DNA of 32,678 nt from Paracoccaceae bacterium (GTDB lineage Bacteria; Pseudomonadota; Alphaproteobacteria; Rhodobacterales; Rhodobacteraceae), in assembly GCA_006844665.1 (NCBI GenBank), contig SPJP01000137.1, positions 1-32,678 on the forward strand. The letters run 5' to 3'. How positions within the stretch are numbered: position 1 is the stretch's first letter; the number at the start of each line of letters is the position of its first letter. Position numbers and translations under genes: made by a program. Below, piece after piece: positions 1 through 8,341 of the stretch. The notes under the pieces were generated by a model. That model did no database searches. It was not told where the DNA came from and saw only the letters and a list, made by a program, of their open reading frames with translations.

Positions 1-26
1 CATTTTGCGCACTAAAATGTTGCAAA

Positions 27-80
27 GTGAGTGCGGTTTTCGACGTTCGTTGCAAAATGCGAAGAAATTTTCGCACTCAC
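27..80. repeat. Perfect 9-bp inverted repeat near the left edge
   Basis: GTGAGTGCG at 27-35 is repeated as its exact reverse complement at 72-80, with 36 bases between. Two TTGCAAA words (20-26 and 50-56) lie before and inside it. The first 284 bases hold no convincing gene: they are A/T-rich and lead into the XRE regulator. The 78-residue open frame at 31-267 has no ribosome binding site or recognisable product. The arms could be a regulator site or an RNA hairpin. No T-tract follows, so it is not a clear terminator. Confidence 0.35.
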
Positions 81-284
81 CTTAAGGGCGAGTTGTGAAT
101 GTGCTGGTGTATGTTCAAATATCGCGCAAACATGCTTTATGTCCAATATTTTCAAGAAAACTAACTACTTTTGGCCGATCTTATCGCATATAGTCACTAA
201 GAGTTTCCCGTTGAAGCTGAATAGGCGGCCTGCATTTTTGGCCTTCTGCTGGGCGGGAAATATGTAGATAAGAGGATCTTTAGT

Positions 285-656
285 ATGAAGCACCCCGTAG
301 ACGTGCATGTCGGCAAACGCGTTCGCCACCGTCGTTGGATGGTTGGCATGACGCAGCAGCAACTGGCGGAAAAAGTCGGAATTAAGTTTCAGCAAATTCA
401 AAAATACGAAACCGGCATGAACCGGGTCAGCGCGTCTCGCCTTTGGGAAATTGCCACGGCCTTGGGTGTTACTGTCAGCTTCTTTTTCGAAGGTTTGGGT
501 GCGAAAACCGAACAGTCGAATGCTGAAAGTGCGCATCCGGTTGATTTGCTGGCCGACAAAGAAGCGTTGGAGCTTGTGCGCTCTTACTACGCGATCCCTG
601 AGACCCAGCGCCGCCGTTTGTTCGATCTTGCCCGTGTTCTAAGCGACGCGGCCTAG
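285..656 (+). CDS. XRE-family helix-turn-helix transcriptional regulator
   Basis: This 123-residue DNA-binding protein has a Cro/CI-type helix-turn-helix at about residues 11-66, with the typical order: MTQQQLAEKVGI, the recognition helix KFQQIQKYETG, then RVSASRLWEIATALGV. The short C-terminal tail (residues 75-123) is charged and ends in a helix, ETQRRRLFDLARVL, that probably dimerises. AAGAGGA at 267-273 serves as ribosome binding site for the ATG. This size and layout is common in alphaproteobacteria, often as several paralogues per genome with no assigned target. A small hairpin (ACGCGC/GCGCGT, 686-702) lies between it and hisN. The class is certain; the regulated genes cannot be told from the sequence. 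Confidence 0.9.
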   Translation: MKHPVDVHVGKRVRHRRWMVGMTQQQLAEKVGIKFQQIQKYETGMNRVSASRLWEIATALGVTVSFFFEGLGAKTEQSNAESAHPVDLLADKEALELVRSYYAIPETQRRRLFDLARVLSDAA

Positions 657-721
657 TCGCATCGTTCTTGACCTGAATGCGCCAGACGCGCAGATAGCGC
701 GTAGCTACAGGGGACAGGTCG

Positions 722-1525
722 ATGAATGAAGACACAGTTGCTGAACTATGGACGGTTGCTCATAAACTAGCGGAAGCCGCGCGGGTGGAAACACTGGCGC
801 GGTTTCGCACATCTGGGCTATCCATCGACAACAAACGCCCCCAAGATTTCGACCCGGTGACCGAGGCCGACCGGGCCTCGGAACGCGCTATGCGAGAGGT
901 TCTGCGCGAGCTTCGCCCTGATGATGGGATTTTGGGCGAGGAAGAGGCAGAGCATTTCGGAACCAGTGGTTTGACCTGGGTGTTGGATCCGATTGACGGG
1001 ACAAGGGGTTATATGTCCGGAACGCCGACATGGGGGGTTCTGATCGCCTTGTCTGATGCGGCCGGGGTAAAGTTGGGTATCATCGACCAACCCTATATTG
1101 GCGAGCGTTTCTTTGGTGGCTTGGGCCAAGCTGGGTTTACCGGGCCCCACGGAGCGCGGGATCTGGCGGTGCGGGGCACCAAGACCTTGGCTGATGCGGT
1201 CGTGTTTTCCACCTTCCCCGAAGTGGGCACCAAGGCCGAGGCTGAAGGGTTCCACGCTGTGGCCGGCAAATGCAAGCTGACCCGCTACGGTACCGACTGC
1301 TATGCATACGGTTTGCTGGCCCTGGGCCAGATTGATCTGGTGATCGAGGCTGGCCTGGAGCCTTACGATATTTGCGGCCCGATTGGGGTTGTGGAGGCCG
1401 GCGGGGGCATCCTGACCGACTGGCAGGGGCGCCCGGCCCATGGCGGCGGGCGCTGCATTGCAGCAGCGACGCCTGAAATTCACGCTCAAGCACTGGAAAT
1501 CCTGTCGCAGATACCCGAAGCTTAG
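722..1525 (+). CDS. hisN: Histidinol-phosphatase / inositol monophosphatase family
   Basis: This 267-residue Mg2+-dependent phosphatase belongs to the inositol monophosphatase fold. The metal site is visible: GEEEAEHFG at about 72-80 and DPIDGTRGY at about 89-97. The C-terminal EPYDICGPIGVVEAGGG carries the third metal aspartate. The sequence is close to HisN-type histidinol-phosphatases, which remove phosphate from L-histidinol phosphate in histidine synthesis. The family also includes inositol and sugar phosphatases, so substrate is inferred. No other his gene is nearby. A GGGGACAGG stretch precedes the ATG. The next gene follows 26 nt later in the same direction and may be co-transcribed. 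Confidence 0.82.
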   Translation: MNEDTVAELWTVAHKLAEAARVETLARFRTSGLSIDNKRPQDFDPVTEADRASERAMREVLRELRPDDGILGEEEAEHFGTSGLTWVLDPIDGTRGYMSGTPTWGVLIALSDAAGVKLGIIDQPYIGERFFGGLGQAGFTGPHGARDLAVRGTKTLADAVVFSTFPEVGTKAEAEGFHAVAGKCKLTRYGTDCYAYGLLALGQIDLVIEAGLEPYDICGPIGVVEAGGGILTDWQGRPAHGGGRCIAAATPEIHAQALEILSQIPEA

Positions 1526-1551
1526 CCCAAGGCGATGTGAAAGGGCTGTCT

Positions 1552-2889
1552 ATGGAGTATCTGATCAAAGGCGCGGACGTGGTCGTGACCATGGACGACA
1601 CAAGGGCCGAGCTGACACACACAGATATCTTGGTGCAAGACGGTGTCATCGCGCAGATCGGTGCGGATTTGACTGCCCCGGATGCCGCGGTGATCATGGC
1701 TAAGGGCTGCGTCGTGACCCCAGGTCTGGTGAACACCCATCACCATTTGTACCAAAGTCTGACACGCGCCGTGCCCGGCGGCCAGGACGCGCTGTTATTC
1801 GGTTGGTTGCAAACGCTCTACCCGATCTGGTCGCGCTTTACCCCAGATCACATGCGGGTGTCGGCCCTGACCGGGCTGGCCGAGCTGGCAATGACCGGCT
1901 GCACCACGTCCTCGGACCATCTATACCTGTACCCCAATGGAAGCAGGTTGGAAGACACGATCCATGCAGCCCGCGAAATTGGCTTGCGGTTTCATCCGAC
2001 ACGGGGGGCCATGTCGATTGGCGAAAGCGACGGGGGCTTGCCGCCGGACAGCTTGGTCGAACAGGAAGCCGACATATTGAACGACATGATCCGGGTTGTG
2101 GACGGGTTTCATGACCCAAATCCCGGCGCGATGGTGCGGGTGGGGCTGGCCCCATGCTCGCCCTTTTCGGTGTCGCGGGAATTGATGCGGGACGCGGCCA
2201 TTCTGGCGCGGGACAAGGGCGTGATGCTCCACACCCATCTGGCCGAAAACGACGAAGACATCGCCTATAGCTTGGAAAAGTTCGGCTGCCGCCCCGGCCA
2301 GTATGCCGAGGATCTGGGCTGGGTCGGCGATGACGTGTGGCATGCTCATTGCGTCAAGCTGGACGGGTCCGAGATTGATTTGTTTGCCCGCTCGGGCACC
2401 GGGGTGGCCCATTGTCCATGCTCGAACTGCCGCCTTGGGTCCGGGATCGCACCCGTGCGTCAGATGCGCGACCGGGGCGTGAAGGTCGGGCTGGGGGTCG
2501 ATGGATCGGCCAGCAATGACGCAGGCTCTTTGATCGGCGAGGCGCGCCAAACCATGTTGCTGCAACGGGTCCAGAACGGGGCCGACGCCATGAGCGCGCG
2601 CGAGGCGTTGGAAATCGCCACTTTGGGCGGCGCAAAGGTGCTGGGGCGCGAGGATATCGGGGCCCTGACCGTGGGCCGCCGGGCCGACATCGCGATCTGG
2701 GACATGTCGGGGCTAGAGGCAGCAGGCGCTTGGGATCCGGTGGCCGCCTTGGTGCTGGCGGGGCCCATGCGGGTGCGGGACCTGATGGTCGAAGGGCGGC
2801 CTGTGGTGCGCGACGGCCAGTTCCAAACCATTGATCTGGACAGCGTGATCGCGCAGCAGACCAAATTGGCGGCGGGGCTGGCGGGTTAG
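1552..2889 (+). CDS. 8-oxoguanine deaminase (amidohydrolase superfamily)
   Basis: The protein has 445 residues and is a zinc-dependent amidohydrolase of the AtzB/TrzN/SsnA branch. Metal and catalytic residues are visible: NTHHHLYQS at about 61-69, HTHLAEN at about 227-233, HAHC at about 264-267 and the general-base aspartate in GVDGSASND at about 317. The HHHLYQSLTRAVPG and LYPIWSRF signatures resemble the 8-oxoguanine deaminases, which hydrolyse 8-oxoguanine to urate and ammonia. The closely related isocytosine and s-triazine hydrolases remain possible. GAAAGGG at 1539-1545 sits 6 nt before the ATG at 1552, which favours it over an in-frame GTG at 1537. The convergent neighbour is a guanine deaminase, so purine breakdown is a consistent setting. 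Confidence 0.82.
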   Translation: MEYLIKGADVVVTMDDTRAELTHTDILVQDGVIAQIGADLTAPDAAVIMAKGCVVTPGLVNTHHHLYQSLTRAVPGGQDALLFGWLQTLYPIWSRFTPDHMRVSALTGLAELAMTGCTTSSDHLYLYPNGSRLEDTIHAAREIGLRFHPTRGAMSIGESDGGLPPDSLVEQEADILNDMIRVVDGFHDPNPGAMVRVGLAPCSPFSVSRELMRDAAILARDKGVMLHTHLAENDEDIAYSLEKFGCRPGQYAEDLGWVGDDVWHAHCVKLDGSEIDLFARSGTGVAHCPCSNCRLGSGIAPVRQMRDRGVKVGLGVDGSASNDAGSLIGEARQTMLLQRVQNGADAMSAREALEIATLGGAKVLGREDIGALTVGRRADIAIWDMSGLEAAGAWDPVAALVLAGPMRVRDLMVEGRPVVRDGQFQTIDLDSVIAQQTKLAAGLAG

Positions 2890-3161
2890 ACCCAGATAGG
2901 TTCCGGCAACAGCCCTGGCCCGCCGTGTTCGATCAGACCCAGCCACACGGCGACCCATTCGAAAATCTGCAAATAGGTTTGGCCGATCAACGGGTTGTGT
3001 TGCCAGATCACGATGGCCACGCCGCCGATAATCAGGACGGGGCCCAGCAGGGTGATGGTCCAAAACGTGGCGATCCCGTCGTGGTAGAAAAACGTTGCGG
3101 GCAGCGAGTCCTCTATCTGGTCCATTTGCGTGACCAGCCAGGACCGAACGCTGCGGGGCAT
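2886..3161 (-). CDS. Small membrane protein of unknown function next to guaD
   Basis: This 91-residue frame fills the gap between the two deaminases. It has a hydrophobic segment TFWTITLLGPVLIIGG followed by VAIVIW at about 33-54, and a second, weaker one (IFEWVAVWLGLI, about 66-77), so it is probably an inner-membrane protein. Codon third positions are G/C-rich like those of the neighbours, which supports real coding. It begins 43 nt after the end of guaD on the same strand and its stop overlaps the convergent deaminase stop by 4 nt. There is no good ribosome binding site, so it may depend on guaD translation. I do not recognise the family. A longer shadow frame (2713-3192) in another frame is less plausible. 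Confidence 0.6.
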   Translation of the reverse strand: MPRSVRSWLVTQMDQIEDSLPATFFYHDGIATFWTITLLGPVLIIGGVAIVIWQHNPLIGQTYLQIFEWVAVWLGLIEHGGPGLLPEPIWV

Positions 3162-3204
3162 CAGGGCCGGGGCCGCTAAAGCGGCGATGCACAGATGGCC
3201 AGTA

Positions 3205-4482
3205 TCATATGGCTTTTCCGTTCACCCAGACCCCGCTGATCGCGCGGTCGTCGCCCATCATGATGGTTGGAAAGACCTGTTCCCAGATGGTTTCGGCCCG
3301 GGCCGCCCGTTGGGCGATGGCGGGGGTCGAGGCGAGGTCGAGGGCGATGATGTCGGCCTCGTACCCTGGGGCGAGGGTGCCGATTTTATCGCCCAGATGA
3401 AGCGCCTTGGCCGATCCGGCGGTGGCCAGCCACAACAGCTGAGCGGGGTGGAGCGAATGGCCGCGCAGCTGGCCGACCTCGTAGCTTGCTGCCATCGTGC
3501 GTAGCATGGAAAAGTTCGATCCGCCGCCCGTGTCGGTGGCAAGACCCACCGGCAAATGCTGGGCATGGCCGATGTCAAACAGCCCCGACCCGATGAACAT
3601 GTTCGAGGTGGGGCAGTGGACCAGACTGGATTGATGCTCGCTCAGCTGAGCGATTTCCCGGGGCGTCAGGTGAATGGCGTGGCCAAACAGGGCCTTTTCG
3701 CCCATCAGGCCGAACTGTTCATAGGTGTCCAGATAGTCCTTTGCGGCGGGGAACAGGGATTTGACCCATTCGATCTCGTCCAACTGCTCGCTTAGATGGG
3801 TTTGCATCAGGCAGTCGGGATGCTCGGCCCACAACGCGCCCAAGGCTTGCAGTTGATCGGGGCTCGAGGTGGGCGAAAAGCGCGGCGTGATCACGTAGGA
3901 CAGGCGGTCGACCCCGTGCCATGTGTTCAGCAGCGCCTTGCTGTCGTTATAGGCCGATTGGGCTGTGTCGCGCAGCCCGTCGGGCGCGTTGCGGTCCATG
4001 CAGGTTTTTCCCGTAAGGGCACGCAGGCCGCGGCTTTGGGCTTGCTCGAAAAACGCGGTCACGCTTTCGGGGTGGATGGTGGCGTAGGAACAGACCGTGG
4101 TGGTGCCGCAAGATAGGGTCAGGTCGAAATAGCGGCTTGCGATCTCAGATGCGTATTCAGGGTCGCCGAACCGGGTTTCTTCTGGGAAGGTATAGGTGTT
4201 CAGCCATTCGATCAGCCGTTTGCCCCAGCTGGCGATGATCGCGGTTTGGGGGTAGTGCACATGGGCATCGACAAAGCCGGGCAGCAGCAGTTTGTCGCCC
4301 AGATCGGTCACATTTGCCGTGGGATGGGCCGGGCGGATTGTGTCTGCGGGGCCCACGTCCAGGATCTTGCCGCCTTCGATCACAATGGCGCCGTGGGTGT
4401 GGTGAACAGCGGCCTCTAACCCTTGGCGAAACGGGTCGCCGGAAAAGCTTAGAACTTGGCCAAGAAGCAGGTTTTTTGTCAT
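3205..4482 (-). CDS. guaD: Guanine deaminase
   Basis: The 425-residue zinc amidohydrolase converts guanine to xanthine and ammonia. The family signature PGFVDAHVHYPQT is at about 68-80 (metal ligands H74 and H76). Further ligands are H229 in QTHLSE, H268 in FGHAIHL and D317 in LATDTGGG. SLVHCPTSNMFIGSG (about 286-300) is also typical of GuaD. Length matches bacterial guanine deaminases. It is transcribed away from mgtE. The 114-bp gap between them holds an imperfectly flanked 6-bp dyad that may be an operator. A small membrane-protein gene follows in the same direction. The assignment is firm; the physiological role (purine use as nitrogen source or salvage) is inferred. Confidence 0.93.
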   Translation of the reverse strand: MTKNLLLGQVLSFSGDPFRQGLEAAVHHTHGAIVIEGGKILDVGPADTIRPAHPTANVTDLGDKLLLPGFVDAHVHYPQTAIIASWGKRLIEWLNTYTFPEETRFGDPEYASEIASRYFDLTLSCGTTTVCSYATIHPESVTAFFEQAQSRGLRALTGKTCMDRNAPDGLRDTAQSAYNDSKALLNTWHGVDRLSYVITPRFSPTSSPDQLQALGALWAEHPDCLMQTHLSEQLDEIEWVKSLFPAAKDYLDTYEQFGLMGEKALFGHAIHLTPREIAQLSEHQSSLVHCPTSNMFIGSGLFDIGHAQHLPVGLATDTGGGSNFSMLRTMAASYEVGQLRGHSLHPAQLLWLATAGSAKALHLGDKIGTLAPGYEADIIALDLASTPAIAQRAARAETIWEQVFPTIMMGDDRAISGVWVNGKAI

Positions 4483-4506
4483 TCTTTATTGCTAGCGGGC
4501 GGTTGC

Positions 4507-4524
4507 TGAAAGGTAAATCTTTCA
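4507..4524. promoter_or_regulatory. Dyad in the guaD/mgtE divergent promoter region
   Basis: TGAAAG at 4507-4512 and CTTTCA at 4519-4524 are exact reverse complements separated by GTAAAT. The site is 25 bp upstream of the guaD start, where a repressor of guaD could bind. No M-box-type Mg2+ riboswitch fits in the short mgtE leader. Function is a guess from position and symmetry. Confidence 0.3.
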
Positions 4525-4596
4525 AATTCGCAAAGCCCCCCTGTTGTACCGCGCGAAAGGTCGATAAACGAAGTTTAAGCAGACAGGAGCATGGAT

Positions 4597-5979
4597 ATGT
4601 CAGAAAATATCCACGAAATGGATGAGGCGCAGGAAGAAGACTTTGCGCTGGCGCCTGAAACCGTCAACGAAGTGCTTGATGCCGTAGAGGCGGGCGAAGC
4701 GGGCAAGGTTGAGGCTTTGCTTGACCCACTGCACGCGGCTGATATCGCCGATCTGTTGGAACAGATCAGCGGCACGCAACGCCGGGCGCTGTTGTCCTTG
4801 TGGTCGACTGAGATCGACGGCGACACCCTGTCCGAGCTGGATGAAAGCCTGCGAGCCAAAGTGGTTAGCGAACTGCCCGCCGGAGTTCTGGCCGAAGCGG
4901 TGCGCGATCTGTACACCGATGACGTTGTGGACCTTGTCGAGGACTTAGACGCAGCCGGACAGGAAACGGTTCTGGCCGCGCTCGATTCCACAGACCGGGT
5001 CGCGGTTGAACGGGCCCTAAGCTATCCAGAATTCTCAGCCGGTCGTTTGATGCAGCGAGAGCTGGTCAAAGCGCCAGAGCATTGGACCGTGGGCCAAGCG
5101 ATTGACTATCTGCGCGGGGAAGATGGCCTGCCAGAGCAGTTCTACCACATCATTCTGACCGATCCGCGCATGCGGCCTGTGGGCTATGTGACGCTGGGCC
5201 GGTTGCTGGGCAGCCCCCGCGACACGGCGCTGTCTGACATTGTTGAAGACAGCTTTCGGATTATCAAGGTGACCCAGCCCGAAGATGACGTGGCCTATGC
5301 GTTCAACCAGTACCACTTGATCAGTACGCCCGTGGTGGATGAAGACGACCGGCTTGTCGGTGTGATTACCATCGACGACGCCATGGCGGTACTGGACGAA
5401 GAGCATGACGAAGATATCAAGCGTCTGGCCGGTGTGGGCGACGAAAGCCTGTCGGACAACGCCTATTCGATTATGTGGCGTCGCTTTCCCTGGTTGGCGG
5501 TGAACCTGGTGACGGCAATCGCAGCCTCGATGGTCATCGCGCAATTCGAAGCAGTCTTGATTCAGATCGTGGCGCTGGCGGTCTTGATGCCGATTGTGGC
5601 CTCGATGGGCGGGAACGCGGGCACCCAGACTTTGACCGTTGCGGTGCGCGCGATTGCGACCCGCGACTTGACCGGTGCCAATGCATGGCGGGTTTTGCGC
5701 CGGGAAATCGCTGCCGCCGTCATGAGCGGGATCGTCTTTGCGGTGATCATCGGTGTGATCGGTGTGATCTGGTTTGGCGACATTCGGTTGGGCTATGTGA
5801 TTGCGGCGGCCATGGTGATCAACCTTGCGGTGGCAGGGTTTGCTGGCCTGTTGATCCCACTGGCGCTGGACAAGCTGGGGATTGATCCCGCGCTTGCTTC
5901 GGGCGCGTTTGTGACCACGGTGACGGATGTGGTGGGCTTTTTTGCGTTCCTTGGCTTGGCCGCAATGGTATTGCTATGA
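4597..5979 (+). CDS. mgtE: Magnesium transporter MgtE
   Basis: The protein has 460 residues and the three-part MgtE layout. The acidic N domain (about 25-135) contains LHAADIADLLEQ. A CBS pair (about 140-270) contains HLISTPVVDEDDRLVGVITIDDAM. Five membrane helices start near WRRFPWLAVNLVTAI, with the pore signature LMPIVASMGGNAGTQTLTV. It is a Mg2+-gated Mg2+/Co2+ channel of the inner membrane; the N and CBS domains sense cytoplasmic Mg2+. AGGAG at 4585-4589 is 7 nt before the second ATG (4597) but only 1 nt before the first (4591), so 4597 is chosen. Its stop overlaps the next start (ATGA), indicating translational coupling. Confidence 0.94.
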   Translation: MSENIHEMDEAQEEDFALAPETVNEVLDAVEAGEAGKVEALLDPLHAADIADLLEQISGTQRRALLSLWSTEIDGDTLSELDESLRAKVVSELPAGVLAEAVRDLYTDDVVDLVEDLDAAGQETVLAALDSTDRVAVERALSYPEFSAGRLMQRELVKAPEHWTVGQAIDYLRGEDGLPEQFYHIILTDPRMRPVGYVTLGRLLGSPRDTALSDIVEDSFRIIKVTQPEDDVAYAFNQYHLISTPVVDEDDRLVGVITIDDAMAVLDEEHDEDIKRLAGVGDESLSDNAYSIMWRRFPWLAVNLVTAIAASMVIAQFEAVLIQIVALAVLMPIVASMGGNAGTQTLTVAVRAIATRDLTGANAWRVLRREIAAAVMSGIVFAVIIGVIGVIWFGDIRLGYVIAAAMVINLAVAGFAGLLIPLALDKLGIDPALASGAFVTTVTDVVGFFAFLGLAAMVLL

Positions 5980-6533
5980 GCCTGGAAGACCGAAAAGCTG
6001 CTGCCCGCAAAGCGGCCTTTGCCCGGCGTAAAACCGCGTTTGCTGTTGGAGATTCTCAGGTCGCGGTACAGCGATTATTGGCGCTGTTGGCACCGCATCT
6101 AGGACGGCCCGTTGCTGGGTACAGCCCGATGCGGACCGAAATTGACCCGCTGGGTGCAATGGCGGATCTGGGTCTGTCGGGCAAGGTGGGCGTGCCCGTG
6201 ATCCAAGGGGCGGGCCTGCCCCTGGTGTTCCATGAATGGACATTGGGCGGCACGATGGTGGACGGACCGTTCGGGGCCAGTGTGCCTGCCGAAGGCATCC
6301 CCATGGTGCCCGAAGTGGTGATCGTGCCGCTGGTGGCGTTTGACCGAAAAGGCAACCGATTGGGCTATGGCGGTGGTTTTTATGATCGAACGTTAGAAGG
6401 CCTGCGCGCCCGGGGGGCGGTCTACGCCGTGGGCTATGCATGGGCCGCACAAGAGGCAGACGATCTGCCACTAGAACCCACAGACCAACCCCTGGATGCC
6501 ATCGTGACCGAGGCTGAAACCCTGTTGTTTTAA
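5976..6533 (+). CDS. 5-formyltetrahydrofolate cyclo-ligase
   Basis: This 185-residue enzyme of the YgfA/Fau/MTHFS family uses ATP to close 5-formyltetrahydrofolate to 5,10-methenyltetrahydrofolate in one-carbon metabolism. The glycine-rich nucleotide and folate signature LGYGGGFYDRTL is at about 129-140, and the N-terminal RKAAARKAAFARRK helix is typical. Length is normal for the family. The start ATG overlaps the mgtE stop by 4 nt, and the downstream phosphoesterase start is 45 nt away, so mgtE, this gene and the next two are probably one transcript. Identification is firm. Confidence 0.9.
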   Translation: MSLEDRKAAARKAAFARRKTAFAVGDSQVAVQRLLALLAPHLGRPVAGYSPMRTEIDPLGAMADLGLSGKVGVPVIQGAGLPLVFHEWTLGGTMVDGPFGASVPAEGIPMVPEVVIVPLVAFDRKGNRLGYGGGFYDRTLEGLRARGAVYAVGYAWAAQEADDLPLEPTDQPLDAIVTEAETLLF

Positions 6534-6578
6534 CCCGCCCTCTTGCAAGCCTTGGGCGCAAGGCATAAGCCCGGTTTT

Positions 6579-7403
6579 ATGAAGATACTCTTTTTAGGCG
6601 ACGTCATGGGACGCGCCGGTCGAACTGCAATTTCCGAAGGTCTGCCAAAGCTACGCGAGGCATGGAACCTGGATTTTGTCGTGGTTAATGGTGAAAACGC
6701 CTCTTCCGGGATGGGGTTAACGGGGGCTCATGCCAAGTTGATTTTGGACGCGGGAGCGGATGTTGTCACCTTGGGTGACCATGCGTTTGACCAGAAGGAC
6801 ATGCTGCAAGCCATTGAACGCGAAGCAAGAATTGTTCGCCCCGTTAACTACGCCAAAAGTGCTCCGGGTGTTGGATACCGAATGTATACTGCGCGACGTG
6901 GGCAGAAGGTGCTTGTCGCGCAGATCTTGGGTCAGGTGTTTATGAAGCGCCCCTTTGACGACCCGTTTTCTGCACTGGAGCCGATTTTGAAAACCCACCC
7001 ATTGGGCGGCATGGCCAACGCAATTCTGGTCGATGTCCATTGCGAAGCCACGTCCGAGAAAATGGCCATGGGGCATTTCTGCGACGGGCGGGCCAGTGTT
7101 GTTGTTGGTACCCATACCCATGTGCCGACGGCGGACGCGCAGATATTGCCCGGCGGCACGGCGTTTCAATCGGATGCCGGGATGTGTGGCGATTACAATT
7201 CGGTGATCGGCATGGACAAGGCTGAACCGATGCGCCGCTTTATCACCGGCATGCCAAAGGCGCGTTTCACGCCCGCCGAAGGACCCGCCACCCTAAGCGG
7301 GCTTTATGTCGAAACCGACGACCGGACTGGCAAGGCGACCCGCGTTTGCATGGTTCGCTACGGGGGGCGGCTTGCCCCTGCGGGACCTGCGCCGGTTCTA
7401 TAG
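6579..7403 (+). CDS. YmdB-family metallophosphoesterase
   Basis: The 274-residue protein starts MKILFLGDVMGRAGR and belongs to the YmdB/TIGR00282 calcineurin-like phosphoesterases, whose Bacillus member is a 2',3'-cyclic nucleotide phosphodiesterase. Metal-site blocks are present in order: LGDVMGRAG (about 5-13), VNGENASSG (about 37-45), DVHCEATSEK (about 151-160), GTHTHVPTADAQI (about 177-189) and QSDAGMCGDYNSVIG. The block usually written GNHTWD reads GDHAFD here, an Asn-to-Asp change at a metal or phosphate position relative to the Bacillus protein. An in-frame ATG at 6543 lacks family sequence, so 6579 is used. The stop overlaps the next start by one base. Substrate in this organism is unknown. 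Confidence 0.85.
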   Translation: MKILFLGDVMGRAGRTAISEGLPKLREAWNLDFVVVNGENASSGMGLTGAHAKLILDAGADVVTLGDHAFDQKDMLQAIEREARIVRPVNYAKSAPGVGYRMYTARRGQKVLVAQILGQVFMKRPFDDPFSALEPILKTHPLGGMANAILVDVHCEATSEKMAMGHFCDGRASVVVGTHTHVPTADAQILPGGTAFQSDAGMCGDYNSVIGMDKAEPMRRFITGMPKARFTPAEGPATLSGLYVETDDRTGKATRVCMVRYGGRLAPAGPAPVL

Positions 7404-8290
7404 TGACCTCGAAGACCCGGGCCATTTTCTTTCTGTTGGCCCTTGGAATGGCCTGGGGGCTGACCCAGCCTTTGTCCAAGATTGCTGTATCCGGCGGCTA
7501 TCGCGGGCCGGGGCTGGTGTTCTGGCAATTGGCGATCAGCGTGGTTCTGCTGGGCGCGATCCTTTTGATCCGCAAGCGTCCTTTGCCCCTGACTCGAGAC
7601 GCTCTGTTTTGGTATGTGGTGATGGCCTTAATCGGCACAATCCTACCCGCTTCTATCAGTTACGAGGCCGCGCGGCATTTGCCATCGGGGATCTTGTCTA
7701 TTATGCTGTCTTCGGTCCCGATGATGTCGTTCCCGGTTGCTTTGGCTATGGGGCTTGATCGCTTTTCCGCCTTGCGTCTAACCGGCCTTGGGTTTGGCTT
7801 GGCTGGTATTCTGCTGATCGTGGGGCCCGAGGCCAGCCTGCCCGATCCTGGAATGGCGATTTGGTTGCCTTTCGCAATGATCGCCCCGCTGTTCTATGCG
7901 TTTGAAGGCCCGCTTGTAGCCAAGTTCGGGGCGGCTGGCTTGGATCCGGTGCAGATGTTGTTTGGGGCCTCGGCCATTGGACTGGTATTGATTGGCCCGG
8001 TGGCTTGGGCAACGGGGACGTTCATTTCGCCTTTGCCGCCCTACGGGATTGATGATTTCGCTATGGTGTCTTCAGGTGTTGTGCATGCCTTGACCTATAC
8101 CGGCTTCTTTTTCTTGCTGTCCTGGGCGGGCCCGGTGTTCGCGGCGCAAATTGGCTATTTGGTCACGGGGTTCGGGGTGATCTGGGCTAAGCTTCTGCTG
8201 GCCGAAAGCTATTCGCCTTGGGTCTGGGCAGCGATGGCCTTGATGTTAATCGGTGTTTTCCTGGTGCAGCCGCGCGCTCGTGTCGCTTGA
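7403..8290 (+). CDS. EamA/DMT-family transporter
   Basis: This 295-residue inner-membrane protein has about ten hydrophobic helices in two EamA repeats (about 8-135 and 150-290), the drug/metabolite transporter layout. Helix 1 (RAIFFLLALGMAWGLTQPLSKIA) follows directly after a GTG at 7403. An upstream ATG at 7346 would add 19 cysteine-rich residues that overlap the phosphoesterase and look non-membrane, so the GTG sharing one base with the preceding TAG (TAGTG) is preferred. That start has no strong ribosome binding site, consistent with coupling to upstream translation. DMT proteins export amino acids, metabolites or drugs; the substrate here cannot be read from sequence. Confidence 0.82.
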   Translation: MTSKTRAIFFLLALGMAWGLTQPLSKIAVSGGYRGPGLVFWQLAISVVLLGAILLIRKRPLPLTRDALFWYVVMALIGTILPASISYEAARHLPSGILSIMLSSVPMMSFPVALAMGLDRFSALRLTGLGFGLAGILLIVGPEASLPDPGMAIWLPFAMIAPLFYAFEGPLVAKFGAAGLDPVQMLFGASAIGLVLIGPVAWATGTFISPLPPYGIDDFAMVSSGVVHALTYTGFFFLLSWAGPVFAAQIGYLVTGFGVIWAKLLLAESYSPWVWAAMALMLIGVFLVQPRARVA

Positions 8291-8341
8291 TAAACCTGTT
8301 TCCCATGGACATGATCAGGGCGCTACAACCTCCGAGGCCCC

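Noticed and set aside
2713-3192. 159-residue minus-strand frame covering the small membrane protein
   Set aside because: Mostly antisense to the deaminase and arginine/proline-rich; the 91-residue frame has membrane helices and better codon use.
4525-4596. Mg2+ riboswitch (M-box) before mgtE
   Set aside because: The leader is too short and no M-box-like core was seen.
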